Assembly (NCBI RefSeq): GCF_003570885.1
Contig: NZ_QXJC01000006.1
Span: forward strand, 1 to 64,000
Source: Simplicispira hankyongi
GTDB lineage: Bacteria > Pseudomonadota > Gammaproteobacteria > Burkholderiales > Burkholderiaceae_C
Direction of reading: 5' to 3'
Length of the DNA: 64,000 nt
Shown here: piece by piece, positions 43,868-52,696 of the stretch
How positions within the stretch are numbered: the stretch's first letter is position 1
Layout of the letters: every line of letters starts with the position of its first letter
Program-made: the position numbers and the translations under genes
The notes under the pieces: generated by a model
Database searches by the model: none
What the model was told of the DNA's origin: nothing
The model's input: the letters and a program-made list of their open reading frames with translations, nothing else

Positions 43868-45810
43868 AAGTGTTCCAGGCAGCCCTGCAGTGGCTCTTCA
43901 TGCGCGTCGAGGCGCTGTTCAACCGTGCCTTTGGCGACCGTATCAACCCGCTGTACCACCTAGGGTCCATCACCTTCTTCCTGTTCTGGGTTGTGGGCGG
44001 CAGCGGCTTGTACCTGTACGCGTTCTTCGAGACCGGCGTTTCGGGCGCCCACGACTCGGTGCTGTCGATCACGCACGGGCAGTGGTGGCTGGGCGGCATC
44101 CTGCGCAGCGTGCACCGCTACGCGTCGGACGCCATGGTGCTGACCATGGTGCTGCACATGCTGCGCTACTTTGCGTTCAACCTGTTCCACGGCTTCCGCT
44201 GGTTTTCCTGGGTCACCGGGGTGGCGCTGATCTGGCTGGTCTACGCCTCGGGTGCCAACGGCTACATGCTGCCCTGGGACACGCTGGCGCAGTACGTGAC
44301 CGTCTCCAGCTTCGAGTGGCTTGACTGGCTGCCGCCCTTCAGCGGCACGCTGATGCGCAATTTCGTCTACGCCGACAGCGTCAGCGACCGCTTTTTCTCG
44401 CTGCTGTCCTTTCTGCATATCGGCTTGCCGCTGGTGGTGCTGCTGCTGATGTGGATCCACGTGCAGCGCGTGCCCAAGGCGCGCACCACGCCGCCACGCC
44501 CGATCGTCATTGGCCTGGTGCTGACCTTCCTGGTCATGGCACTGGTGGCGCCGGTGGACAGCCAGGGCGGCGCAGCCGATCTGGCCAGGGCGGTCATGAG
44601 CGTCAAGCTCGACTGGTTCCTGCTGGCGATCTACCCCTTGATCAGCCAATGGCCGCTAGGCAAGGTGTGGGCGCTGGTGTCGGGCGTCACGCTGGTGCTG
44701 CTGCTACTGCCGCTGTGGCCCCAGCCGCGCCGCAAAGGCCAGGGCACCTTGCATGCCACGGTGCGCGGCGAAGATGGCAGCGCCGCCGAGTTCACCTTGC
44801 GCCCTGGGGAGACGCTGCTGGACGCCGGCCTGCGCGACGGTCTCGCTCTGCCTTACGAGTGCCGCAATGGCGCTTGCGGCCTGTGCCTGTGCAGCATGGA
44901 GCAGGGCACGGTGGAGCACCGCCCCTACCAGAAGACGGCGCTGTCGGACGCCCAACTGGCGCGTGGACTGGCGCTGATGTGCTGCGCCGTGCCCAATGGC
45001 GATGTGGTGATCGCGGTCGATGGCTTCACCGGCGCCAGTGCGGCCGAAGTGCCACAGTACGAGGCACGCGTTGTGCACATGGAGCATCTGGCCGACGATG
45101 TGATGCGCCTTCGGCTGGAGCTGCCCGGCGCCGAGCGATTGCCCTTCGAGGCGGGCCAGTACATCGACATCGTGCTGGAAGATGGCCAGCGCCGCGCCTT
45201 CTCGTTTGCCAATCCCCCCCAGAACAATGCGCTCATCGAACTGCACGTGCGCCTGGTGCCGGGCGGGCGTTTCACCACCCATGTGTTCGACGGTATGCAG
45301 GTGGGCGATACCGTCACCTTTGAAGGCCCGCGCGGCCAGTTCACGCTGCGGGACGGCACCGAGCCCATACTGTTTATCGCCGGCGCCACGGGTTTTGCGC
45401 CCATCAAGAGCATTCTGGAAGACGCCTTTGCGCGCGGTATCACCCGGCCCATGCGCCTGTACTGGGGTGTGCGCGACCGCAAGGATCTGTACATGCTCTC
45501 GCTGTGCGAAGCGTGGCAGCGCGAGCACAGCAACTTCAGTGTCGTGCCCGTGGTGTCGGAACCTGTGCCGGGCGACGGCTGGGAGGGGCGCATTGGCCTG
45601 GTCCACGAAGCCATGCTGGACGATTTCCCCGACCTCAGCGGCCACGAGGTCTACCTGTGTGGCTCGGTGCGCATGGTGGAGGCCGCGGTGCCGGCCTTCC
45701 TGGCGCAGGGGCTCGCCGAGGGGGCATGCTTCTCGGATGCGTTCGTGCCAGCGGCGCGGCCGGTATCGGCTGCCGTTTCAGAGCCTGGCGCTCAAAGCCC
45801 CAGCGTTTGA
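43864..45810 (+). CDS. Diheme cytochrome b - 2Fe-2S ferredoxin - FAD/NAD reductase fusion
   Basis: The 648-residue protein starts with a cytochrome b6-like domain (residues about 20-280) with two heme-histidine pairs ([32 protein letters not shown]). A plant-type 2Fe-2S ferredoxin follows, with cysteines in [13 protein letters not shown] and MCC (about residues 330-370). Then come an FAD domain (RAFSFANPP near residue 443) and an NAD domain ([10 protein letters not shown] near residue 507, EVYLCGS near the end). The reductase part resembles oxygenase reductases. NAD(P)H electrons could thus reach membrane b hemes and the neighbouring divergent heme-copper protein. Its 3' end overlaps the convergent ubiD gene by 19 bases. 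Confidence 0.85.
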   Translation: MKVFQAALQWLFMRVEALFNRAFGDRINPLYHLGSITFFLFWVVGGSGLYLYAFFETGVSGAHDSVLSITHGQWWLGGILRSVHRYASDAMVLTMVLHMLRYFAFNLFHGFRWFSWVTGVALIWLVYASGANGYMLPWDTLAQYVTVSSFEWLDWLPPFSGTLMRNFVYADSVSDRFFSLLSFLHIGLPLVVLLLMWIHVQRVPKARTTPPRPIVIGLVLTFLVMALVAPVDSQGGAADLARAVMSVKLDWFLLAIYPLISQWPLGKVWALVSGVTLVLLLLPLWPQPRRKGQGTLHATVRGEDGSAAEFTLRPGETLLDAGLRDGLALPYECRNGACGLCLCSMEQGTVEHRPYQKTALSDAQLARGLALMCCAVPNGDVVIAVDGFTGASAAEVPQYEARVVHMEHLADDVMRLRLELPGAERLPFEAGQYIDIVLEDGQRRAFSFANPPQNNALIELHVRLVPGGRFTTHVFDGMQVGDTVTFEGPRGQFTLRDGTEPILFIAGATGFAPIKSILEDAFARGITRPMRLYWGVRDRKDLYMLSLCEAWQREHSNFSVVPVVSEPVPGDGWEGRIGLVHEAMLDDFPDLSGHEVYLCGSVRMVEAAVPAFLAQGLAEGACFSDAFVPAARPVSAAVSEPGAQSPSV

Positions 45811-47276
45811 GCCAGCGCGTCCATGCGCGCCGCCACATCGGCGTCCATGGCGATGGTGCGGCCCCATTCGCGCTGCGTCTCGCCCGGCCATTTGTTCGTG
45901 GCGTCCATCCCCATCTTGCTGCCCAGGCCGCTGACCGGCGAGGCGAAGTCGAGGTAGTCGATGGGCGTGTGCTCGATGAGCATGGTGTCGCGTACCGGGT
46001 CCATGCGCGTGGTCATGGCCCACACCACGTCCTTCCAATGGCGCACGTCCACATCGTCGTCCACCACCACGATGAACTTGGTGTACATGAACTGGCGCAG
46101 ATGGCTCCACACGCCCATCATCACGCGCCGCGCGTGGCCGGGGTAGGCCTTTTTGATGCGCACCAGCGCCATGCGGTAACTGCAGCCCTCGGGTGGCAAA
46201 TAGAAATCGACGATCTCCGGGAACTGGCGCTGCAACAGCGGGATGAACAGCTCGTTGAGCGCCACGCCCAGCACCGCCGGTTCGTCCGGTGGCTTGCCGG
46301 TGTAGGTGGAGTGGTAGAGCGCGTCCTTGCGCAAGGTGATGCGGTCCACGGTGAACACCGGGAACTCGGCGCGCTCGTTGTAGTAGCCGGTGTGGTCGCC
46401 GTACGGGCCTTCGAGCGCGTGCTGCCAGCCGCTGGCGTGTGCGGCATCGGGGTAGATATGGCCTTCAAGCACGATTTCGGCATGCGCTGGTACCGAGAGT
46501 GGCACGCCGAGTGCCTTTGCCACCTCGGTGCGCGCGCCGCGCAGCAGGCCGGCAAACTGGTATTCGGACAGGCTGTCGGGCACGGGCGTCACGGCGCCCA
46601 GGATGGTCGCCGGGTCGGCGCCAATGGCGACGGCCACCGGGTAGGGCTCGCCGGGGTGCAGGCGGCAGTGCTCGGCAAAATCGAGCGCGCCGCCGCGGTG
46701 TGCCAGCCAGCGCATGATGAGCTGGTTGCGCGACAGCACCTGCTGGCGGTAGATGCCCAGGTTTTGCCGTGTCTTGTGCGGCCCGCGCGTGATGACCAGG
46801 CCCCAGGTGATGAGCGGCGCCACGTCGTCTGGCCAGCAGTGCTGAATGGGCAGGCGCGCCAGGTCCACGTCCTGTCCTTCCCACACCAGCTCCTGGCAGG
46901 GTGGGTTGCTGCGCTCCTTGGGCGCCATGTTCCACAGGGTTTTGAGCAGGCTGCCCATGCCCACCATCTCCTTGAAACCCTTGGGCGCCTCGGGCTCCTT
47001 GAGCGACGCCAGCAGCTCGCCAAACGGGCGCAGGCCGGCGATGCTGTCCACGCCCATGGCGCGCGCCACGCGCTCGGGCGTACCAAACAGGTTGGCCAGC
47101 ACGGGCATGCTGTGGCCCGTGGGGTTTTCAAACAGCAGGGCCGGGCCGCCCGCGCGCAGCACCCGGTCGCACAGGGCCGTCATCTCCAGGTGCGGCGAGA
47201 CGGGCTCGGTGATGCGGCGCAGCTCGCCGGTCTGTTCGAGCTGGGTGAGGAAGCTGCGGAGGTCGTGGCTGGGCAT
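45792..47276 (-). CDS. ubiD: 4-hydroxy-3-polyprenylbenzoate decarboxylase UbiD
   Basis: The 494-residue enzyme removes the carboxyl group of the ubiquinone precursor, using prenylated FMN made by UbiX. Family blocks are [17 protein letters not shown] at the start, [22 protein letters not shown], and the central [43 protein letters not shown] holds the catalytic Glu/Arg region, and [22 protein letters not shown] follows. The ATG at 47276 lies just below a repeat copy; a longer frame through the repeat is not credible as a start. UbiX is encoded upstream on the same strand. The 3' end overlaps the convergent cytochrome b fusion gene. Confidence 0.93.
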   Translation of the reverse strand: MPSHDLRSFLTQLEQTGELRRITEPVSPHLEMTALCDRVLRAGGPALLFENPTGHSMPVLANLFGTPERVARAMGVDSIAGLRPFGELLASLKEPEAPKGFKEMVGMGSLLKTLWNMAPKERSNPPCQELVWEGQDVDLARLPIQHCWPDDVAPLITWGLVITRGPHKTRQNLGIYRQQVLSRNQLIMRWLAHRGGALDFAEHCRLHPGEPYPVAVAIGADPATILGAVTPVPDSLSEYQFAGLLRGARTEVAKALGVPLSVPAHAEIVLEGHIYPDAAHASGWQHALEGPYGDHTGYYNERAEFPVFTVDRITLRKDALYHSTYTGKPPDEPAVLGVALNELFIPLLQRQFPEIVDFYLPPEGCSYRMALVRIKKAYPGHARRVMMGVWSHLRQFMYTKFIVVVDDDVDVRHWKDVVWAMTTRMDPVRDTMLIEHTPIDYLDFASPVSGLGSKMGMDATNKWPGETQREWGRTIAMDADVAARMDALAQTLGL

Positions 47277-47286
47277 GGCGCTGAAT

Positions 47287-47345
47287 TTTGAATGAAAACA
47301 GGCTCTACCGCTTATGGGTATTGCGCTGCAAGCTACTAGTTTAAT
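47287..47345 (-). repeat. Dispersed hairpin repeat, copy 6 (diverged)
   Basis: On the minus strand: AACTAGTAGCTTGCAGCGCAATACCCATAAGCGGTAGAGCCTGTTTTCATTC. The stem is weakened by mismatches. It lies between ubiX and ubiD, 11 bases before the ubiD ATG, in the direction of transcription. Confidence 0.7.
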
Positions 47346-47409
47346 AGCGTTTCTGGGCCTGGCTACGTGTGCCAAGGCCCATCGGTGTGCCGGGCCGCGA
47401 TCGCCGCCC

Positions 47410-48027
47410 TTATTGTGGCCCTACCGGGGCATCGGCTTCCCATGCCGTCTCCCCGTTCCACCGGGTCGCCAGCGCATGCGGCACCCCCAGCAGATCCAGC
47501 ACCCGCGCCACGCTGGCATCCACGATGTCGGCCACGCTGTGCGGACGCAGGTAGAAGGCGGGCATGGGCGGGCAGACGATGGCGCCCATTTCGGTCACGC
47601 TGACCATGTTGCGCAGATGGCCCAGGTGCAGGGGGGTCTCGCGCGCCATCAGGATCAGGCGGCGGCGTTCTTTCAGCACCACGTCGGCGGCGCGTGTGAG
47701 CAGGTTGTCCGACAGGCTGTGCGCCACCGAGGCCAGCGTGCGCATCGAGCAGGGCGCCACCACCATGCCGGCGCACTGAAACGAGCCACTGGCAATGCTG
47801 GCGCCCACGTCGCGTGCGTCGTGCGCCTGGTGTGCCAGGGCTTCAACGGCGGGGCGCTCCAGGCCCAGCTCATGGCGCAGTGTGCGCCAGCCGGCGTCGG
47901 ATACCACCAGGTGCGATTCGGCGCCGGGGTATTCGCGCAGCGCCTGCAGCAGGCGCACGCCATACACCGCGCCGCTGGCGCCCGAGATGCCGACGATGAT
48001 GCGTTGCGGTGCGCTGGGAATGTCCAT
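47410..48027 (-). CDS. ubiX: Flavin prenyltransferase UbiX
   Basis: The 205-residue flavoprotein makes prenylated FMN, the cofactor of UbiD. It shows the typical [21 protein letters not shown] start, [12 protein letters not shown], the [43 protein letters not shown] core, and [12 protein letters not shown] near the end. The ATG at 48027 gives normal length. It lies between the DGC-domain gene and ubiD, all on the minus strand. The 133-base gap to ubiD contains a repeat copy. Confidence 0.95.
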   Translation of the reverse strand: MDIPSAPQRIIVGISGASGAVYGVRLLQALREYPGAESHLVVSDAGWRTLRHELGLERPAVEALAHQAHDARDVGASIASGSFQCAGMVVAPCSMRTLASVAHSLSDNLLTRAADVVLKERRRLILMARETPLHLGHLRNMVSVTEMGAIVCPPMPAFYLRPHSVADIVDASVARVLDLLGVPHALATRWNGETAWEADAPVGPQ

Positions 48028-48037
48028 GGTGGCAAGC

Positions 48038-48481
48038 TTATGCCAATCGCAGGGCTTGGCCGCCTCCGGCGGCCTGGTTCGCCGCGTCGGTGTTGCGCGG
48101 GGTGGCCGCCAGCGGGTGCGCCAGCAGGTCGGCCTGCACCTGTGCCAGCACGGCGCTCGCCTGTGCGGGGTCGAAATCTTCGTGGCGGCGCTTTTTCACG
48201 CCGTACTGCTGCAATTGGTAATGCCGTTCGGCGGTGATGCCATGGCGCGCCAGGCACCCTTGCACGCAGTTGAGCGGGCAGCCGTCGAGCGCGATGATGG
48301 GGCGGCCCGAGTGCGCGGTGCGTACCAGGTTGGGTACGTCGCCGCCGACACCGGCAATGCACGACATCTCGGCCACGCCGGCACGGTCCAGGCGCAGGGC
48401 GACGTGGTTGGCCAGCTGCGCGGCGCTGGAACACCCCGAGCAGGAATAGACCAGGGGCAACACAGTGTGGTCGCTGTTCAT
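48038..48481 (-). CDS. DGC-domain putative zinc-binding protein
   Basis: The 147-residue protein matches the DGC domain family, named for the motif seen here in LDGCPLNCVQGCLARHG, with further cysteines in YSCSGCSSAAQLAN and MSCIAG. The cysteines suggest zinc or another metal. The end is a polar tail. Function in the family is unknown. Its ATG at 48481 overlaps the ubiT stop by 4 bases, and ubiX follows directly, so it is embedded in ubiquinone genes. A role in metal supply or redox sensing for the anaerobic pathway would be a guess. Confidence 0.8.
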   Translation of the reverse strand: MNSDHTVLPLVYSCSGCSSAAQLANHVALRLDRAGVAEMSCIAGVGGDVPNLVRTAHSGRPIIALDGCPLNCVQGCLARHGITAERHYQLQQYGVKKRRHEDFDPAQASAVLAQVQADLLAHPLAATPRNTDAANQAAGGGQALRLA

Positions 48482-49008
48482 GGCTGGGTACTGGGGGTGA
48501 GCGGGTCGGCAGGGCGTGCGCCGGGGCGCAGGGCGGCGAGGCGCGAGAGCACCTGGCGCGGCGCCCACTGCTGCAGGTCGAGCACCGGCAGGTCCAGCGC
48601 GTCGAGCGTGTTTTTCACCACTAGGCCCAGTTCGGTGTCGCCTTCCATGACCAGGCGGCGGTTGAAGAACAGCGTGTCCGGGTCTTGCTGGCGCTGTGCC
48701 AGCAGCAGAAAGTCGTGCGCGGAGGCCGCGATGCACAGGTCGGTCTCGCGCTGGCGCGGCCGGGCGGCGAAGGCGTTGCCGGTCCAGGTGAAATCCAAAG
48801 TGACACGGGCATCGCGCACCTGGATGCGCAGGCGCTTGCCGCGCAGCATCTCGCCCACATCGCTTGGAATTTGGCGCGCGACGCCCAGGTTGAGCGCCGT
48901 CACCAGCAAGAGCGAGCCCGGGTACGCGGGCAGCCGCCCGGTGAGCGCCGCCAGGGGCGTGGGCAGGGTGAAGGGGCGCGAGGTGGTGGTGGAGGCGGAG
49001 GCGTTCAT
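48478..49008 (-). CDS. ubiT: SCP2-domain lipid-binding protein UbiT
   Basis: The 176-residue protein has an SCP2 sterol-binding domain in residues about 35-140: LRIQVRDARVTLDFTWTGNAFAARP, ETDLCIAASAHDFLLLAQRQQDPDTLFFNRRLVMEGDTELGLVVKNTLDALD. UbiT is the lipid-binding partner in oxygen-independent ubiquinone synthesis, where UbiJ serves under air. Neighbouring ubiU and ubiV confirm the call. It lies 114 bases after ubiV, with a repeat copy in between, and overlaps the DGC-domain gene. Confidence 0.9.
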   Translation of the reverse strand: MNASASTTTSRPFTLPTPLAALTGRLPAYPGSLLLVTALNLGVARQIPSDVGEMLRGKRLRIQVRDARVTLDFTWTGNAFAARPRQRETDLCIAASAHDFLLLAQRQQDPDTLFFNRRLVMEGDTELGLVVKNTLDALDLPVLDLQQWAPRQVLSRLAALRPGARPADPLTPSTQP

Positions 49009-49040
49009 GGCGTTCCTTGTGGGGTGGTGTTCTCTGCTTC

Positions 49041-49090
49041 TATCTTGATAGCTGTTAGCGCTTATCCAATAAGCGTCAGAGGCACTTTTG
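49041..49090 (+). repeat. Dispersed hairpin repeat, copy 7 (opposite to the operon)
   Basis: TATCTTGATAGCTGTTAGCGCTTATCCAATAAGCGTCAGAGGCACTTTTG lies between ubiV and ubiT. It is the only one of the ten copies oriented against the surrounding genes. The stem TTAGCGCTTA/TAAGCG is retained. Confidence 0.8.
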
Positions 49091-49122
49091 AATCGTATTT
49101 TTCGAGTCGCATCGCTTGGGTG

Positions 49123-50046
49123 TCAGGCAGGAGCCAGCGCTGGCGTTTCCACCAGATCCAGGCCGGGCTGGCCGTGCCAGTAGCCGTTGCAGCTCTGGTC
49201 GGGCACCAGGGGCTGCAGTTGGGCGCGGGCGTCGCGCGGTGCCAGCGTGCCGCGGCGCACGGCGTCGAACAGGGCGACGATCTCGCCCGTGTGCTGGGCC
49301 TGCGGGCTGATGCGGGCCACGGCGACACCCATGCGCTGCATGCGCGGCAGTTCGTCGACCAGGTTGTGCACGCGGGCCGATTGCGTCTGGATGCCGTTGA
49401 GCACCAGAAAATCCTGGCTCTCGCGCGTCTTGAGCATCAGGCCGTCGGGGTGGTCCATGCAGCTGAACTGGCAATCGTCCTTGGGCAAATTGCGCTGGCG
49501 CGCGGTGAAACACCGTGCCGAGAAGGCCAGCGGCATGCGGCCATAGGCAAACACCTCGGTCTGCAGGTTCTGCGGGCCGGCCTCGATCAGGGCGGAAAGG
49601 TCCTGGTGCTTCATCTCCAGCGGCGCCACCCAGCGCGTGGCGCCCAGCGAAGCCAGCCAGGTGAGCGAGGGTTGGTTGTAGATATTCAGGTGCAGACCGC
49701 CAACAAAGGGGCGCTGGCCCGCCAGGCGCTGCACCGCGCCCATGTCGTTGGCTTCGATGAGGTAGTCCAGGTTGCTGGTGACCTTGTGCATGGCACTCAC
49801 CTCGACGCCCGATTCGAGCAGCACCTGGGTGGACAGCACGGCCTCCTTGCCCGAATCGCGCATCAGGTCGGCAATGTCGATCCAGTCGGACAGGCGCAGC
49901 TCATGGCGGCGCGAGCACACGGTCTCGCCCAGGTAGACGATGTCCACCGGCGAGGCGGCGATGGCCTCGTAGAAATCAAAAATGGTCTGGCGCGGCCAGT
50001 AGTACTGCAGCGCACCGAGGGAGAGTTTCAAAGCGGGCATCGTCAT
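49123..50046 (-). CDS. ubiV: Oxygen-independent ubiquinone hydroxylase component UbiV
   Basis: A 307-residue U32-peptidase-like protein. UbiV and UbiU form a heterodimer with one [4Fe-4S] cluster each and hydroxylate the ubiquinone ring without oxygen. Four cysteines fit the cluster: one in YLGETVCSRRHEL and three in ARCFTARQRN and DDCQFSCMDHP. The start is coupled to the ubiU stop (TAATG). Two near ATGs, 50046 and 50040, are possible. It is followed by ubiT on the same strand. Confidence 0.93.
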   Translation of the reverse strand: MTMPALKLSLGALQYYWPRQTIFDFYEAIAASPVDIVYLGETVCSRRHELRLSDWIDIADLMRDSGKEAVLSTQVLLESGVEVSAMHKVTSNLDYLIEANDMGAVQRLAGQRPFVGGLHLNIYNQPSLTWLASLGATRWVAPLEMKHQDLSALIEAGPQNLQTEVFAYGRMPLAFSARCFTARQRNLPKDDCQFSCMDHPDGLMLKTRESQDFLVLNGIQTQSARVHNLVDELPRMQRMGVAVARISPQAQHTGEIVALFDAVRRGTLAPRDARAQLQPLVPDQSCNGYWHGQPGLDLVETPALAPA

Positions 50047-51107
50047 TATTTCCAGGGGCGGTGGTAAGCGCCCAGGGTGTGTTGCTGGCCCTCGGCCACC
50101 TGGTCGAGACTGGCCATCCAGGCGGTTTTTGGGGCGTAGCGCAAGGGGTCGGCCAGGCAGTTGTCGATGGCCTCGCGCCAGACCTTGGTGACCTGGGCGG
50201 TGTAGGCGGGGCTGCGCTGGCGCCCCTCGATCTTGACGGCGCGCACGCCGATCTTCATGAGCTCGGGCAGGAGTTCGAGCGTGTTCAGGCTGGTGGGCTC
50301 TTCGATGGCGTAGTAGTTTTTGTCTTCGGCCACGTCAAAACGCCCCTTGCACAGCGTCGGGTAGCCCGCGTTCTCGCCGGGGGCGTAGCGGTCTATCAGC
50401 ACGCCATTCAGGCGCGATTCGAGGCCCTTGGGCGTCTCTTGCCAGCGCACGGATTTGGCCGGCGAGCACACGCCGTGCGTGTTGGGCGATTCGCCGGTCA
50501 CATAGGACGACAGGGCGCAACGCCCCTCCACCATCACGCACAGGCTGCCAAAACCGAAGACTTCGATTTCCACCGGGGTACGGTCGATGACGCGCTGCAC
50601 CTGCTCCATCGACAGCACCCGCGGCAGCACGGCGCGCACCACGCCGAACTGTTCGCGGTAGAAGTTGATGGCGTCGGCACTGGTGGCCGAGCCCTGTACT
50701 GACAGGTGCAGGCGCAGCTTGGGGTGGTGCTGCGCGGCGTACTGCATGAGCCCCGGGTCGGCCAGGATGACGGCGTCCACGCCCAGATCCACGGCCTTGT
50801 CCACCGCGGCACACCAGGGTGCGGGGTTGGCGGCCTGCGGGTAGGTGTTGAGCGCCATGAACACCTTGCAGCCGCGTGCGTGGGCATAGGCAATGCCGCT
50901 GGCAATGGCGGCCTCGTCGAAGTTCAGGCCGGCGAAGTTGCGGGCGTTGGTGGCGTCGCGCAGGCCCAGGTAGACGCAGCTGGCGCCGTTGTCGACCGCC
51001 GCCTTGAGGGCTGGCAGGCTGCCTGCGGGGCAGACCAGTTCAAACGGGAGCGGCGCGCTTGCGGGCGCCGTGGCTTCGGGTGTGGGGGTGGGTGTGGGGG
51101 CGTGCAT
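50046..51107 (-). CDS. ubiU: Oxygen-independent ubiquinone hydroxylase component UbiU
   Basis: The 353-residue U32-peptidase-like protein partners UbiV. It has ELVCPAGSLPALKAAVDNGA at the start of the domain and the EVFGFGSLCVMVEGRCALSSYVTGESPNTHGVCSPAKSVRW block. Its cluster cysteines are in GRCALSS, HGVCSP, GSLCVM and PTLCKGRF. The first 20 residues are a Pro/Thr/Ala-rich extension (PTPTPTPEA) not usual for the family. The ATG at 51107 was chosen; the frame stays open upstream but without family similarity. It is first of the ubiUV-T unit and has an FNR-type promoter candidate. Confidence 0.93.
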   Translation of the reverse strand: MHAPTPTPTPEATAPASAPLPFELVCPAGSLPALKAAVDNGASCVYLGLRDATNARNFAGLNFDEAAIASGIAYAHARGCKVFMALNTYPQAANPAPWCAAVDKAVDLGVDAVILADPGLMQYAAQHHPKLRLHLSVQGSATSADAINFYREQFGVVRAVLPRVLSMEQVQRVIDRTPVEIEVFGFGSLCVMVEGRCALSSYVTGESPNTHGVCSPAKSVRWQETPKGLESRLNGVLIDRYAPGENAGYPTLCKGRFDVAEDKNYYAIEEPTSLNTLELLPELMKIGVRAVKIEGRQRSPAYTAQVTKVWREAIDNCLADPLRYAPKTAWMASLDQVAEGQQHTLGAYHRPWK

Positions 51108-51429
51108 GCGGAGACCAGGAGAAAAGCGCGAGCGCCGCAGGGCCGGGCGACTGCGCAATAGCGCGCAACCATACGCGCGACCGGCACGCTGTGCGCTGAC
51201 CTTTGTCAAGACTGCGCCACAATCGAAGCCGCCCCTCGGCGCCCACACGACGGACAAAGACAGCCGCGGCCCCGCAGAATGGTTCTAGAAACGCCGCATG
51301 GTGCGGCCAGCGTGGTGCTGGTGGGTGCCTAGCGCTGTCTGCCCCAGAGGGGCGCGCCAACGAAGCCAACCATGCCGGTCGCCATGCGACTTTTCAGACG
51401 ATAACGAGCGATCAACGGCCGGTTCCAGG
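51108..51429. other. 322-base divergent gap between ubiU and an MFS gene
   Basis: This gap carries the promoters of ubiU (minus) and the MFS gene (plus). The FNR-type promoter candidate lies at 51168-51209. A GGTTCCAGGATG stretch before 51430 provides the MFS ribosome site. No RNA gene, repeat copy or convincing small frame was seen in the rest. Confidence 0.6.
51168..51209 (-). promoter_or_regulatory. Class II FNR-type promoter candidate of ubiUV
   Basis: The minus strand carries TTGAC-AAAG-GTCAG at 51209-51196, a near-palindrome related to the FNR consensus, and TATGGT at 51173-51168. If TATGGT is the -10 hexamer, the box centre falls at -41.5 from the start site near 51161, the exact class II spacing. 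The box differs from TTGAT-N4-ATCAA at three of ten bases, so the geometry is the stronger evidence. Oxygen-limited expression would suit UbiUV. Confidence 0.5.
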
Positions 51430-52626
51430 ATGACGACCCCCATGAAGAAAAATCTTTGGCTGCTCGCCCTGTGCCAGGGCCTCCTGATGACCAACAACGT
51501 GGTCTTCATCGCCATCAATGGGCTCGTGGGCCTGCAACTGGCGCCGTTTGGCTGGATGGCGACACTGCCGGTCATGGGTTATGTGGTGGGCGGCGCGCTC
51601 TCGACGCCGCTGGTCGCGGCCAGCCAGGCGCGCTGGGGGCGGCGCGGCTCGTTCCAGCTCGGGCTGGCGGTCGCCTTTTTATCGGCAGCGCTGTGCGCCT
51701 GGGCGGCTTTTAGTGCCAACTTCTGGCTGCTGTGCGCCGCGACGGTCATTGCTGGCTATTACAACGCCAATGGCCAGTTGTACCGCTTTGCCGCAGCCGA
51801 GCTGACCGCATCGGCGTTTCGTGAAAAGGCCGTTTCGCTGGTGCTGGCCGGCGGTTTGCTGGGCGCCGTGGCAGGGCCGAACCTGGCGAGCGGCACGCGC
51901 AACCTGTTTCCCGTGCCGTTTGCCGGCGCCTACATGGCGCTGATGCTGGTGGCCTTGCTCGCCATGGTCTGCATGGCCGGCGTGCGGTTCGAAGCCCTGC
52001 CCAAGCCCACGCCTGGCGCTACGCCGTTGCCCGCCGGTCGCCCGCTCAGCGAATTGCTGCGCCAGCCGGTCTTTGCGGTGGCGGTGCTGGGCGCGGCGCT
52101 GGGCTACGGCGTGATGAACCTGCTGATGGCGGCCACGCCGCTGGCCATGCAGGTCTGCGGCTTTGGCTTTGACTCGGCTGCCCTGGTGCTCGAATGGCAC
52201 GTGATCGGCATGTTTGCGCCGGGGTTTTTCACCGGCCACCTCATCAAACGGGTGGGCACGCTGCCGGTCATGTTTCTGGGTGTGTTGCTCAATCTGGTGT
52301 GTGTGGGCATCGCGCTGTCGGGGCAGGAGATCGCCCATTTCACCGCAGCGCTGTTCCTGCTCGGCGTGGGCTGGAATTTTCTCTTCACCGGCAGCACCAC
52401 CCTGGCGCTGACCGCCTACCGGAAGGAGGAAAAAGACCGGGCGCAGGGCGCCATCAACTTCTTCGTCTTTGCCACCATGGCCGTCACCTCGCTGGCTTCT
52501 GGGGCCCTGGTGACCACCAGCGGCTGGAACTGGCTGAATCTGGCATCTCTGCCGCCCTTGTGCCTTACCGGCGGGGCGCTCCTGTGGTTGATGGCGCGCC
52601 AGCGGCGCCTGCAGCCGTCGGTCTAG
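51430..52626 (+). CDS. MFS transporter
   Basis: A 398-residue major facilitator with twelve predicted helices. It starts MTTPMKKNLWLLALCQGLLMTNN and has the cytoplasmic loop ASQARWGRRGSFQLG between helices 2 and 3, a long central loop of about 25 residues rich in Pro, and NFLFTGSTTLALTAYRKEEKDRAQG near helix 11. No substrate is suggested by its neighbours: ubiU diverges on one side and yidB follows. The ATG at 51430 was preferred; an internal ATG at 51442 is also possible. Confidence 0.85.
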   Translation: MTTPMKKNLWLLALCQGLLMTNNVVFIAINGLVGLQLAPFGWMATLPVMGYVVGGALSTPLVAASQARWGRRGSFQLGLAVAFLSAALCAWAAFSANFWLLCAATVIAGYYNANGQLYRFAAAELTASAFREKAVSLVLAGGLLGAVAGPNLASGTRNLFPVPFAGAYMALMLVALLAMVCMAGVRFEALPKPTPGATPLPAGRPLSELLRQPVFAVAVLGAALGYGVMNLLMAATPLAMQVCGFGFDSAALVLEWHVIGMFAPGFFTGHLIKRVGTLPVMFLGVLLNLVCVGIALSGQEIAHFTAALFLLGVGWNFLFTGSTTLALTAYRKEEKDRAQGAINFFVFATMAVTSLASGALVTTSGWNWLNLASLPPLCLTGGALLWLMARQRRLQPSV

Positions 52627-52696
52627 GAGCGGACAAGCGGCGGCTCCCTCATCGGGGCACACTTGGCGCTTGTTCGCTTGTTTTAAGGAGTCCGTT

